Below are positions 1 through 6,100 of a DNA stretch of 6,100 nt, piece after piece. Source of the DNA: an uncultured Clostridia bacterium (GTDB taxonomy: Bacteria > Bacillota > Clostridia > Peptostreptococcales > Anaerovoracaceae); assembly GCA_934247125.1 (NCBI GenBank), contig CAKQIZ010000091.1, positions 1-6,100 of the forward strand, in the 5' to 3' direction. The translations under genes were made by a program, and so were the position numbers. Every line of letters starts with the position of its first letter. Within the stretch, counting starts at the first letter, position 1. The notes under the pieces were generated by a model, which had not been told where the DNA came from, searched no databases, and was given only the letters and a program-made list of their open reading frames with translations.

Positions 1-428
1 TTCACCATTATCAGCTGTCCGTTCCCCTTAAAAAAACAAAGCCCCATCGGCATCAGGTCCGCACCTTCTCTGACAGAAGCTCTCGTGATGTTGACCTTTC
101 GGTATCTCCATTCATGCCACATGATCCAGCACGCATATCCTGAAACAAGAGCGATAAGTACGAATACCGCTGCGGCCGGGATATCCATCAGCTTTCGCGT
201 GATCGTCCACATCGGTTCATCAGCAGCCTGTCTGGCAGTGCCTGCTGCCAGAAAACTCAGCAGTAAAAGAGTCGGAGCTGCCAGCACGAACAAGATTCTG
301 CAGTGTATCAATTTTGCCTTGGAAAAGTATCCCATGCAGCATACAAACATCTGAAAGCACCAGGTGAGGAACATCAGGATCAGCAGCAGAGAATGTCCTG
401 CATCTGAAAGTGAAAATATCGACCTCAT
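1..428 (-). CDS. Membrane sensor protein, N-terminal part (runs off the left edge)
   Basis: This reading frame is open from an ATG at 428 to the window edge, giving 142 residues with no stop. The ATG shares an ATGA overlap with the stop of the upstream sensor gene. It is preceded by AAGGAGG (438-444) with 9 nt spacing, so the start is well supported. Three hydrophobic segments are visible at about residues 13-35, 45-63 and 84-104, followed by a basic cytoplasmic stretch (HEWRYRKVNITR). After it comes SVREGADLMPMGLCFFKGNG (residues 118-137) and then QLIMV, which resembles the start of a PAS-like sensory domain. From memory, membrane sensor kinases of Clostridia often show 'N-P-G-L-C-F-x-x-x-G' here, followed by a histidine kinase ATPase domain. 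That catalytic part would lie outside the window, so kinase function is inferred. The tight overlap suggests co-translation and a functional partnership with the 7TM protein. Confidence 0.8.
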   Translation of the reverse strand, partial: MRSIFSLSDAGHSLLLILMFLTWCFQMFVCCMGYFSKAKLIHCRILFVLAAPTLLLLSFLAAGTARQAADEPMWTITRKLMDIPAAAVFVLIALVSGYACWIMWHEWRYRKVNITRASVREGADLMPMGLCFFKGNGQLIMV

Positions 429-2098
429 TTCACAGCACCTCCTTTCGGCAAAAGGAATGTGATGTGTACATCGTCTTCCTGTCTTGATATTATCGCTGCT
501 GCATCATGGCGTGCCAGAAACTCTCTGTCCAGCGCTATGGATGACAAGTCACACGATATAGAAAACGTCATCTCAACAGTTCCGGATTCCACTGCAAGAT
601 TGACCAGGATCGCATTCATCGTCGGAAGTGCGGATTCCATGACCATTTCAAAAAAATCATATGCTGCCATGGCAGAATCCTTTGGCAGTATTCCCTGACA
701 CCTGCACGAAAGAGATACTGCTACTCTGCAGAGCCGGAGATTTTCCATGGACTCCCGAAGGCAGTATTCAAGCTCCTGCGCCGGAAAAAAACTGGCTTCC
801 TCTCCAAGAAGGATCAGATTACCACGCCGTTTGATATAGGAGCTTATCACACAGATAAGGCTCAGATTTTCTATCATTTTCATATGATCATCCGAGAGTT
901 CCAGCAGCGTTTCTATTTTCCAAAGCTGCGGCGCCACTTCTTCTGTTATTTTATCATAAATACGCATGTGTTCATCAGCCTGCGCCTGCTTTTCCTTTAG
1001 CTCTACATCCGCTTTGAGGATATTGTTGTTTTCAGAAAGACGAGAGCTGATCCGCTTCAGTTTTTCCAGTAGATCCTGCACCATGGAAATATTCTCGACC
1101 CACAATACATGTCCTCCGGTGACAGGGGCTCCGGACAGCCTCTCGTTTCCCAATTCGACAGGACCTTTCTCCGTACAGCGCATCAGTTCTTTCGAAAACT
1201 CCTTTGCATTATCCGATGCAAGATATCTGTTATAAGATTCATCTACGATCTGTGCTCCTATCGTAGAGGCATGGAACAATTCACTGTATCTCGTATTGGA
1301 CGGGATAAGTCTGCTGCGGATACAGGCCTCGCAGACAGTCAGCATGATCAGAGTAAAAACAGCTGTCATATCGCCTGCGATCAGGAAAAGAGACTGTATC
1401 CCCATAAGATATCCTGTTCCGTATAAAAATGCTGCACCTGCAGGTATCACCGGCGCCCAGATCCTTTTTCTTTTGCCCGGCACATGACTTCGCACTAAAA
1501 GCAGGATCAGAAAGGCGATCACTTCCGCAAGTATCCAGCCAAGGCACACGAAATAAAGCGGTTTATGTACATAAATGGAATCAGTAGCTTCCATTCCAAA
1601 CGGAAAAGCGAATACCTTTTGATGAAAATTATTAGTAATGATCAGTAAGATAAAAAGAATCGCCGGGATCATAAGCGACTTTAAAGGAGCCGGCAGAATG
1701 TATTCCTCCGGTCTTCCCAGGCAGATGGCAAGATAGACCCCCATCAGAGGAATAAGTATCATAGGTATGTAATAACCGTACCAGCAGTAATACTGCAGTG
1801 CGGGCATTCCTTCCAGAAATAAAAATTTACATGTTCTTATCACGAACCAGAACAACAGAAGAGCTGCTATTGCAATCAGATATCTGCGGGCAGAACGGTT
1901 GAGCACACGCCTATGCACAGAAATACCCCACGTGATGATGATCCCCATATAAATCCCCGCCCTCAACAGTGAACATAAATAATTAAATCCATCATCCACA
2001 ACATCAAAACGGGAAAACAGGCGGCATATCACAGCACACAGAACAAGAATCACGACCAGTACTGCGCCGGTCTTTTCATGCCTGTTCAATTTCGCCAT
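425..2098 (-). CDS. 7TM sensor protein with degenerate histidine-kinase-like C-terminus
   Basis: This is a 557-residue membrane protein. Residues 10-260 carry about seven hydrophobic segments (roughly 10-26, 46-61, 73-95, 109-127, 141-155, 181-202, 214-257, the last probably two close helices). Features such as YYIPMILIPLMGVYLA and TNNFHQKVFAFP fit the 'histidine kinase N-terminal 7TM' family. Residues 264-338 (from LIPSNTRYSELF to GGHVLWVENIS) look PAS-like, 339-392 form a charged coiled coil, and 393-557 resemble the dimerisation and ATP-binding part of a kinase. I see no canonical H-box with a phospho-acceptor histidine, no clear N-box and no DxGxG. The motif SYIKRRGNL (420-428) is, from memory, typical of these Lachnospiraceae proteins. 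ATG 2098 was chosen because AAGGAGG ends 8 nt before it; the in-frame GTG at 2107 overlaps that site. The ligand is unknown. It is probably a sensing partner rather than an active kinase. Confidence 0.85.
   Translation of the reverse strand: MAKLNRHEKTGAVLVVILVLCAVICRLFSRFDVVDDGFNYLCSLLRAGIYMGIIITWGISVHRRVLNRSARRYLIAIAALLLFWFVIRTCKFLFLEGMPALQYYCWYGYYIPMILIPLMGVYLAICLGRPEEYILPAPLKSLMIPAILFILLIITNNFHQKVFAFPFGMEATDSIYVHKPLYFVCLGWILAEVIAFLILLLVRSHVPGKRKRIWAPVIPAGAAFLYGTGYLMGIQSLFLIAGDMTAVFTLIMLTVCEACIRSRLIPSNTRYSELFHASTIGAQIVDESYNRYLASDNAKEFSKELMRCTEKGPVELGNERLSGAPVTGGHVLWVENISMVQDLLEKLKRISSRLSENNNILKADVELKEKQAQADEHMRIYDKITEEVAPQLWKIETLLELSDDHMKMIENLSLICVISSYIKRRGNLILLGEEASFFPAQELEYCLRESMENLRLCRVAVSLSCRCQGILPKDSAMAAYDFFEMVMESALPTMNAILVNLAVESGTVEMTFSISCDLSSIALDREFLARHDAAAIISRQEDDVHITFLLPKGGAVK
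438..444 (-). promoter_or_regulatory. Ribosome binding site for the left-edge sensor gene
   Basis: AAGGAGG on the minus strand lies inside the last codons of the 7TM sensor gene, 9 nt before the ATG at 428. It fixes the start of the downstream gene and indicates that both proteins are translated from one message. Confidence 0.8.
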
Positions 2099-2106
2099 AA
2101 CTGCCA

Positions 2107-2113
2107 CCTCCTT
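2107..2113 (-). promoter_or_regulatory. Ribosome binding site deciding the 7TM sensor start
   Basis: Minus-strand AAGGAGG lies 8 nt before the ATG at 2098. The longer in-frame GTG start at 2105-2107 uses the last G of this site, so that start would have no room for its own ribosome binding site. Confidence 0.8.
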
Positions 2114-2125
2114 TTTATACCTCTT

Positions 2126-2162
2126 ATTCTACATTATACCAGGCTGCATTACCACATGAAAA
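2126..2162 (-). promoter_or_regulatory. Candidate sigma-A promoter with extended -10 for the sensor genes
   Basis: In the 73-nt gap after ribH the minus strand carries TATAAT (2133-2138), a perfect -10. It is preceded by TG plus one base, the extended -10 motif. TTTTCA (2157-2162) sits 18 nt upstream as a partial -35, matching four of six TTGACA positions. Transcription would start near 2126, giving a 5' leader of about 28 nt that contains the ribosome binding site. The motif quality is good, but it is a prediction from sequence only. Confidence 0.65.
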
Positions 2163-2171
2163 TATCACTGT

Positions 2172-2636
2172 CTACTGGATCTCACGCATCAGATTGACCA
2201 TCTCGATCGCACCGGCTGCACAGTCTGATCCCTTGTTGCCGGCCTTTGTTCCCGCTCTTTCGATCGCCTGCTCGATATTTTCCGTGGTAAGCACGCCAAA
2301 CATAACAGGGATCCCGCTGGCAAGCGATACCTGTGCGATACCTTTTGAGACTTCACTGCACACGTAATCGTAATGTGACGTGTTCCCTCTTATAACTGCA
2401 CCGAGACATATCACTGCGTCATATTTGCCGCTTGATGCCATCTTCGATGCGATGAGCGGTATCTCAAAAGCACCCGGCACCCATGCGATCTCGATATCGT
2501 CTTCTGCCACATCATGTCTCTTCAGCGTATCGAGCGCTCCCGACAGCAGCTTCGATGTGATGAACTCATTGAATCTGGCTGCGATTATACCTACTCTGAT
2601 CTTATCCGATACAAGTTTTCCTTCATATACTTTCAT
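2172..2636 (-). CDS. ribH: 6,7-dimethyl-8-ribityllumazine synthase (RibH)
   Basis: RibH condenses 5-amino-6-ribitylaminouracil with 3,4-dihydroxy-2-butanone 4-phosphate to form lumazine, the penultimate step of riboflavin synthesis. In known members it assembles into pentamers or icosahedral 60-mers in the cytoplasm. The 154 residues match the usual length. Visible motifs are [12 protein letters not shown] (substrate binding), [24 protein letters not shown] with the conserved catalytic histidine, [19 protein letters not shown], and [17 protein letters not shown]. The ATG at 2636 was chosen because AAGGAG (2645-2650) lies 8 nt upstream and MKVYEGKL is the normal start of the family. An in-frame GTG at 2672 would add 12 residues without a well-placed ribosome binding site. 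It is the last riboflavin gene, and no terminator hairpin follows its TAG. Confidence 0.97.
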   Translation of the reverse strand: MKVYEGKLVSDKIRVGIIAARFNEFITSKLLSGALDTLKRHDVAEDDIEIAWVPGAFEIPLIASKMASSGKYDAVICLGAVIRGNTSHYDYVCSEVSKGIAQVSLASGIPVMFGVLTTENIEQAIERAGTKAGNKGSDCAAGAIEMVNLMREIQ

Positions 2637-2760
2637 TTTATGTTCTCCTTTTGATTTGATTATCATATACACGATCTATTAAATGTCCTCCGGTTCCGAG
2701 CCTGTGCAGCACACTGCTGCGCTGTATCTGAGCAGACCCGGATCGTCCGAACACTGTTTC
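2637..2760 (-). other. Structured 124-nt gap between ribBA and ribH
   Basis: The gap is much longer than the other spacings in this operon. On the minus strand GCAGCA-GTG-TGCTGC forms a perfect 6-bp hairpin (2706-2720). Outside it TCCGG (2738-2742) can pair with CCGGA (2689-2693), giving a larger folded element. No U-tract follows, so it is not an intrinsic terminator. Weak -10-like sequences (TATGAT, GATAAT) occur near 2660-2670, but I found no acceptable -35. I see no coding sequence here. The fold could affect mRNA processing, stability or ribH expression; that is inference. Confidence 0.5.
2645..2650 (-). promoter_or_regulatory. Ribosome binding site deciding the ribH start
   Basis: Minus-strand AAGGAG lies 8 nt before the ATG at 2636. 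It supports the 154-residue RibH over the 166-residue version that begins at a GTG upstream. Confidence 0.8.
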
Positions 2761-3960
2761 CTAGTAATCCAGCAGATGCCCCATTCTCTTCTGCTTCGTT
2801 TTCAGGTATTTCAGGTCTATCTCATTCGCATCCATCTGTATAGGCACGCGCTCAACGATCTCCATGCCGAAATCCGAAAGCTGGTACACCTTGTCCGGGT
2901 TGTTTGTAAGCAGCCTGAGCTCCTTTGCCCCCAGATCTTTGAGTATCTGTGCTCCTATGAAATACTCACGCATGTCTCCCGGGAATCCCAGTGCCAGGTT
3001 CGCATCAAGAGTATCCATGCCTCTGTCCTGCAGTTCGTATGCCTTTAGCTTGTTTATCAGTCCTATGCCGCGCCCTTCCTGTCTCATGTAAAGCACTATG
3101 CCGCGCCCTTCTTTTTCCACCTGCATCATCGCTGAAGCCAGCTGCTGTCCGCAGTCGCATCTCATCGAACCGAACGCATCACCTGTAAGGCATTCCGAAT
3201 GCACTCTGCAGAGCAGATCTTTACCGTCGCCTATATCACCTTTCACAAGTGCCACATGGTGCTCTCCATTGAGTTTGTTGACATATCCATAAGCCTTGAA
3301 ATCACCGTATTTCGTAGGCATGTTCACTACCGCCTCACGCTGCACCAGTTTTTCATGCTTTTTCCTGTAGTCCTGCAGCATCTTGATAGTGATGAATTTC
3401 ATATCGTACTTTTCGGCCAGCTCGAACAGCTCGCTCTTTCTCATCATCGTGCCGTCATCCTTCATGATCTCGCAGCAGAGCCCGCACTGCTTCAGTCCCG
3501 CAAGCCTCAGAAGATCGACCGTAGCCTCTGTGTGACCGTTCCTTTCGAGGACTCCGTTCCTCTTCGCCTTGAGCGGGAACATATGTCCCGGACGTCTGAA
3601 ATCCTGCGGCTTTGCATCGTCATCTGTGCACGCTCTCGCTGTAAACCCTCGCTCTGCCGCCGATATGCCTGTAGTCGTGTCGACATGATCTATAGATACG
3701 GTGAACGCCGTCTCGTGGTTGTCAGTGTTTTCGCTGACCATCTGCGGGATCTGCAGCTTCCTGCAGAATTCCTCGCTCATCGGCATGCATATGAGCCCTT
3801 TTGCCACGCTTGCCATCAGGTTGACATTTTCCGTCGTCGCAAACTCTGCCGCGCAGATCATATCGCCTTCATTTTCTCTGTCTTCATCATCCGTCACCAG
3901 GATCACTCTGCCGTTGCGAAGATCCTGAAGTGCTTCCTCGATAGTATTGAATGTATTCAT
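2761..3960 (-). CDS. ribBA: Bifunctional DHBP synthase / GTP cyclohydrolase II (RibBA)
   Basis: This 399-residue fusion supplies both precursors of lumazine. The N-terminal RibB domain (about 1-200) turns ribulose 5-phosphate into 3,4-dihydroxy-2-butanone 4-phosphate plus formate. The C-terminal RibA domain (about 205-399) opens GTP to diaminopyrimidine phosphate, formate and pyrophosphate. RibB shows [10 protein letters not shown] (24-33, acidic metal-binding loop), [10 protein letters not shown] (95-104), RRPGHMFPL (122-130) and [15 protein letters not shown] (142-156). RibA shows [20 protein letters not shown], with zinc ligands C257, C268 and C270, then [11 protein letters not shown] and TNNPDK. 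No key residue appears lost, so both halves should be active. The ATG at 3960 has GGGGG (3969-3973) 8 nt upstream, a less canonical binding site than its neighbours. The gene follows ribE after 21 nt, indicating a shared message. Confidence 0.97.
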   Translation of the reverse strand: MNTFNTIEEALQDLRNGRVILVTDDEDRENEGDMICAAEFATTENVNLMASVAKGLICMPMSEEFCRKLQIPQMVSENTDNHETAFTVSIDHVDTTTGISAAERGFTARACTDDDAKPQDFRRPGHMFPLKAKRNGVLERNGHTEATVDLLRLAGLKQCGLCCEIMKDDGTMMRKSELFELAEKYDMKFITIKMLQDYRKKHEKLVQREAVVNMPTKYGDFKAYGYVNKLNGEHHVALVKGDIGDGKDLLCRVHSECLTGDAFGSMRCDCGQQLASAMMQVEKEGRGIVLYMRQEGRGIGLINKLKAYELQDRGMDTLDANLALGFPGDMREYFIGAQILKDLGAKELRLLTNNPDKVYQLSDFGMEIVERVPIQMDANEIDLKYLKTKQKRMGHLLDY

Positions 3961-3981
3961 ATTTAAAACCCCCGTTTCTGT

Positions 3982-4677
3982 CTAAAATCCGTTTTCGATG
4001 AGGAACGACTCCGTGATGCCGCTGCTCTGTGCCTTTCCGGAAGCTCCCGGGCTGCCGGTATTTTGCCCCTTTGCACCGTAAACTCCGGCGCCGGGCTGCA
4101 TCAGCCTTTCCACATACTTGCCTATGATATCGTTTTCAAGATTCACCGTATCGCCTTTTTTCTTTGATGAAAGCGTGGTGTTCGCCGCAGTGTGCGGTAT
4201 CACCGACACACTGAACGAGTCACCGTCCAGTGCCGCCACCGTCAGGCTTATCCCGTCGATCGCGATCGAGCCTTTCTCCACGATGTACCTGAGGATCGAG
4301 CCCGACGCTCTGATCCTGTACCACACAGCGTTGTCATCTTTTCTGATGTCCGACACCGTTCCCGTACCGTCTATATGCCCGGAAACGATGTGCCCGCCGA
4401 ACCTGCCGTCAGCCTTCATCGCTCTCTCGAGATTCACCGTACTCCCGGCTTTCAAGGCTCCCAGCGATGACCGGTCAAGAGTCTCGTGCATCACATCGGC
4501 GCTGAATTCGTTCTGCGAGAACTCCGTCACCGTAAGACACACACCATTCACTGCGATACTGTCTCCGAGCGTCACATCTGTCAGCACCCTGTCTGCCGCC
4601 ACGGTCAGCACTGCAGAAGCTGCGCCGCGTCTTATCTGTTTCACTGTTCCTGTTTCTTCAACTATTCCCGTGAACAC
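3982..4677 (-). CDS. ribE: Riboflavin synthase, alpha subunit type (RibE)
   Basis: RibE dismutates two molecules of 6,7-dimethyl-8-ribityllumazine into riboflavin and a pyrimidine that RibH re-uses. The 231 residues contain two lumazine-binding repeats. The first (about 1-97) begins MFTGIVEETG and has VNGVCLTV with C47. The second (about 98-193) contains SGHIDGTG, IDGISLTV and ENDIIGKYVERL. Residues 194-219 form a linker rich in Gly, Ala and Ser that separates this core from the conserved tail ITESFLIENGF; it makes the protein somewhat longer than usual. The start is a GTG (4675-4677), certain because MFTGIVEE is the invariant family start. GAGGTG (4683-4688) lies 5 nt upstream. The start lies inside the end of ribD, a 16-nt overlap suggesting translational coupling. 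In E. coli the same enzyme is called RibC. Confidence 0.96.
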   Translation of the reverse strand: MFTGIVEETGTVKQIRRGAASAVLTVAADRVLTDVTLGDSIAVNGVCLTVTEFSQNEFSADVMHETLDRSSLGALKAGSTVNLERAMKADGRFGGHIVSGHIDGTGTVSDIRKDDNAVWYRIRASGSILRYIVEKGSIAIDGISLTVAALDGDSFSVSVIPHTAANTTLSSKKKGDTVNLENDIIGKYVERLMQPGAGVYGAKGQNTGSPGASGKAQSSGITESFLIENGF

Positions 4678-5774
4678 CTTTTCACCTCGCTCTCTATAAG
4701 TATGTCCTCTCCAATGAACGTCACCTTCGGTTTTTCTGTCAGGAATGCCTCTGCCGGCATCCCTACACCTGCACCGCCTACCGGAGACGGCGCATCTTTC
4801 CCTCCGAAGATTTTCGGAGCTATGTAAACCTGCAGTCTGTCGACTATGCCGGCTCCCAGCGCCGACCAGTTGAGTGTGCCTCCGCCCTCAAGCAGCACAC
4901 TGCTTATTTTCTGTTCTCCCAGCTTTTTCATCAGCTGTTCAAGATCGATATGACCGTTTTTCACCGGTATGTAAAGTATCTCACATCCCTTCGCGGTCAG
5001 GGCGCTGCTTTCGCTGCCACTGGTCTCTGCCGTGGCTATCAGTGTCCGGTATTTTTTCGCAGTCTGCACGATCTGTGAATCCACCGGGATCCGCAGGTGC
5101 GTATCGCATATCACTCTCACCGGATCTCTGCCCCCCGGTATCCTGCATGTCAGCAGCGGATCGTCTTTGAGCACTGTCCCTATGCCTGCCATTATCGCCA
5201 TGTACCTGTTCCTGTCTTCATGTACGCGTTTTCTCGCCGCTTCCGATGTTATCCATTTCGAAGCGCCTGTGCGCGTGGCGATCTTTCCATCCATCGTCAT
5301 CGCATATTTCATCACCACATACGGCATTCCCGTCTTTATGAATCGGAAAAACGCAGGATTTATCGCATCGCACTCTTCTCTCATAAAGCCTTCGACGACT
5401 TCTATGCCGTGTGCCTTCAGTATTTCGACGCCTTTTCCCGCCACCAGCGGATTCGGGTCGGCTGAGCCGATCACCACACGGCTTATACCCGCGTCTATCA
5501 CCGCATCTGTGCAAGGCGGCTGCTTGCCGTGGTGACAGCATGGCTCCAGCGTCACGTACATCACCGCACCTTCGGGCGAGCTGCTGCAGCTTGCGAGCGC
5601 TTCCCGCTCCGCATGCAGTTTCCCGTATTCTGTATGATAACCTCTGCCGATGATCTTGCCGTCTTTGACTATCACCGCACCGACCAGCGGATTAGGATCG
5701 ACCTTGCCGCAGCCTTTCAGCGCAAGCTCCAGTGCAAGCTCCATGTATTTTCTGTCTTTCATCTCATCTGTCAT
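4662..5774 (-). CDS. ribD: Bifunctional riboflavin deaminase / reductase (RibD)
   Basis: RibD deaminates the GTP-derived diaminopyrimidine ribosyl phosphate and reduces its ribose to ribityl with NADPH, two consecutive steps of riboflavin synthesis. The 370 residues match the family length. The deaminase domain (about 1-145) has VDPNPLVGAVIV (25-36), the zinc and catalytic HAE (54-56), and TLEPCCHHGKQPPC with zinc ligands C79 and C88. The reductase domain (about 146-365) has PYVVMKYAMTMDGKIA, GASKWITSE, DDPLLTCR and LLEGGGTLNWSAL. The ATG at 5774 was chosen because GGAGG (5785-5789) lies 10 nt upstream and the family sequence begins just after it. The frame stays open upstream to about 5987, including a GTG at 5942, but that stretch runs through a terminator hairpin and is unlikely to be translated. 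It is the first gene of the operon and is controlled by the FMN riboswitch leader. Confidence 0.96.
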   Translation of the reverse strand: MTDEMKDRKYMELALELALKGCGKVDPNPLVGAVIVKDGKIIGRGYHTEYGKLHAEREALASCSSSPEGAVMYVTLEPCCHHGKQPPCTDAVIDAGISRVVIGSADPNPLVAGKGVEILKAHGIEVVEGFMREECDAINPAFFRFIKTGMPYVVMKYAMTMDGKIATRTGASKWITSEAARKRVHEDRNRYMAIMAGIGTVLKDDPLLTCRIPGGRDPVRVICDTHLRIPVDSQIVQTAKKYRTLIATAETSGSESSALTAKGCEILYIPVKNGHIDLEQLMKKLGEQKISSVLLEGGGTLNWSALGAGIVDRLQVYIAPKIFGGKDAPSPVGGAGVGMPAEAFLTEKPKVTFIGEDILIESEVKRCSRE

Positions 5775-5784
5775 CAGTGTATTT

Positions 5785-5789
5785 CCTCC
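5785..5789 (-). promoter_or_regulatory. Ribosome binding site deciding the ribD start
   Basis: Minus-strand GGAGG lies 10 nt before the ATG at 5774, downstream of the second terminator hairpin. It supports the 370-residue RibD and argues against the longer in-frame GTG start at 5942. Confidence 0.75.
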
Positions 5790-5810
5790 ATATCGCTGTG
5801 TTTTCTCAAA

Positions 5811-5844
5811 TAATAAAAACACCCCGGATCGTTTCTCCAGGGTG
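5811..5844 (-). terminator. Second intrinsic terminator in the ribD leader
   Basis: On the minus strand CACCCTGGA pairs with TCCGGGGTG to form a 9-bp stem with one G-U wobble (arms 5836-5844 and 5820-5828) around a 7-nt loop. TTTTTATTA follows directly. The stem is more GC-rich than that of the first terminator. It ends only 36 nt before the ribD ATG and lies 120 nt after the first terminator. No T-tract follows on the plus strand, so it acts on minus-strand transcription only. Confidence 0.75.
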
Positions 5845-5963
5845 AGGTCGTATTCTGTCAGGCTTTTTAAAAACCGCCTCACAAAGCCAAGCTGCTGCTC
5901 TGCATCGCACATATGCCATGCATGCATACCGTATTGCTGCACTGCAAATGCCTGCCTCTGCCG

Positions 5964-5993
5964 AAAAAAACTCTGAAACGATATGTTTCAGAG
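5964..5993 (-). terminator. Intrinsic terminator, probable riboswitch expression platform
   Basis: On the minus strand CTCTGAAAC pairs perfectly with GTTTCAGAG (9 bp, arms 5985-5993 and 5971-5979) around a 5-nt loop, followed by seven T residues. It begins about 47 nt after the end of the FMN riboswitch core, the usual place for a terminator that stops transcription when FMN is bound. The loop region ACATATC (5980-5986) is complementary to GATATGT (6040-6046) at the riboswitch 3' edge, a possible antiterminator pairing. Confidence 0.85.
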
Positions 5994-6039
5994 CCTGTGG
6001 TTTCAAAAATACTGCAACTGCTTATCGCAGCCACATATG

Positions 6040-6100
6040 ACATATCTTCTTCCATCCAGACTGTACTGTCGGTTTTGGAATCTCACCAAATCATGTGCTC
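6040..6100 (-). promoter_or_regulatory. FMN riboswitch (RFN element), 3' half, cut by the right edge
   Basis: The minus strand shows the hallmark 3' conserved core of the RFN element: GGTGAGATTCC, then CCGACAGTACAGTC, then TGGATGGAAGAAG. A 5-bp hairpin TTTGG/CCAAA (6074-6090) corresponds to one of the aptamer arms. The 5' half, with the other strand of the closing helix and the promoter, lies outside the window. FMN binding in this family lowers expression of riboflavin genes, here most likely by favouring the terminator at 5964-5993. Its position upstream of ribD fits feedback control of the whole operon. Confidence 0.93.

Noticed and set aside
85..354. 89-residue plus-strand frame near the left edge
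   Set aside because: It lies opposite the well-supported minus-strand sensor gene, which has a strong ribosome binding site and membrane segments.
2655..2690. Promoter-like TATGAT or GATAAT just upstream of ribH
   Set aside because: No acceptable -35 lies at 16-19 nt; AT-rich sequence near a start codon gives such matches by chance.
3199..3966. 255-residue plus-strand frame opposite ribBA
   Set aside because: It lies fully antisense to a clearly real and conserved gene, with His- and Arg-rich composition typical of a shadow frame.
4118..4699. 193-residue plus-strand frame opposite ribE
   Set aside because: It is antisense to ribE, has no family resemblance, and its residues mirror the codons of the opposite strand.
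5775..5987. Frame open upstream of and in phase with ribD, with a possible GTG start at 5942 giving a 426-residue protein
   Set aside because: GGAGG sits correctly before the ATG at 5774, the GTG at 5942 has only a weak site, and the extra stretch encodes a terminator hairpin rather than a recognisable domain.
5806..6006. 66-residue minus-strand frame in the ribD leader
   Set aside because: It spans both terminators, has no clear ribosome binding site and shows no recognisable protein features.
1..6100. CRISPR array, tRNA, rRNA, insertion sequence or phage remnant
   Set aside because: I saw no regularly spaced repeats, no tRNA-like cloverleaf motifs, no transposase frame and no terminal inverted repeats.

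Overview
The window is a minus-strand stretch from a bacterium that looks like a Firmicute of the class Clostridia, probably close to Lachnospiraceae. This is inferred from the riboswitch-led gene order ribD-ribE-ribBA-ribH, strong AAGGAGG-type ribosome binding sites, U-tract terminators, and a downstream 7-transmembrane sensor of a type I associate with Lachnospiraceae. All supported genes read right to left, and I found no convincing gene on the plus strand.

Positions 6100 to 5775 hold the leader of the riboflavin operon. The right edge cuts through an FMN riboswitch, leaving only its 3' half. Two separate intrinsic terminators follow it (5964-5993 and 5811-5844), both ahead of the first gene. 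Positions 5774 to 2172 hold the complete de novo riboflavin pathway. RibD makes the pyrimidine intermediate, RibBA opens GTP and makes dihydroxybutanone phosphate, RibH joins the two branches into lumazine, and RibE dismutates lumazine to riboflavin. ribD and ribE overlap by 16 nt, ribE and ribBA are 21 nt apart, and ribBA and ribH are separated by 124 nt that can fold.

Positions 2171 to 1 hold a second unit. A good extended -10 promoter lies between ribH and a 557-residue protein with a 7TM region, a PAS-like region, a coiled coil and a histidine-kinase-like C-terminus that lacks recognisable catalytic boxes. Its stop codon overlaps (ATGA) the start of a second membrane protein with three predicted membrane segments and a PAS-like start, which runs off the left edge. 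The two probably form one sensory module.

The riboflavin genes are textbook. The points worth a second look are the tandem terminators behind the riboswitch, the catalytically degenerate sensor coupled to a second sensor, the absence of a terminator between ribH and that sensor, the folded ribBA-ribH gap and the low-complexity linker in RibE.
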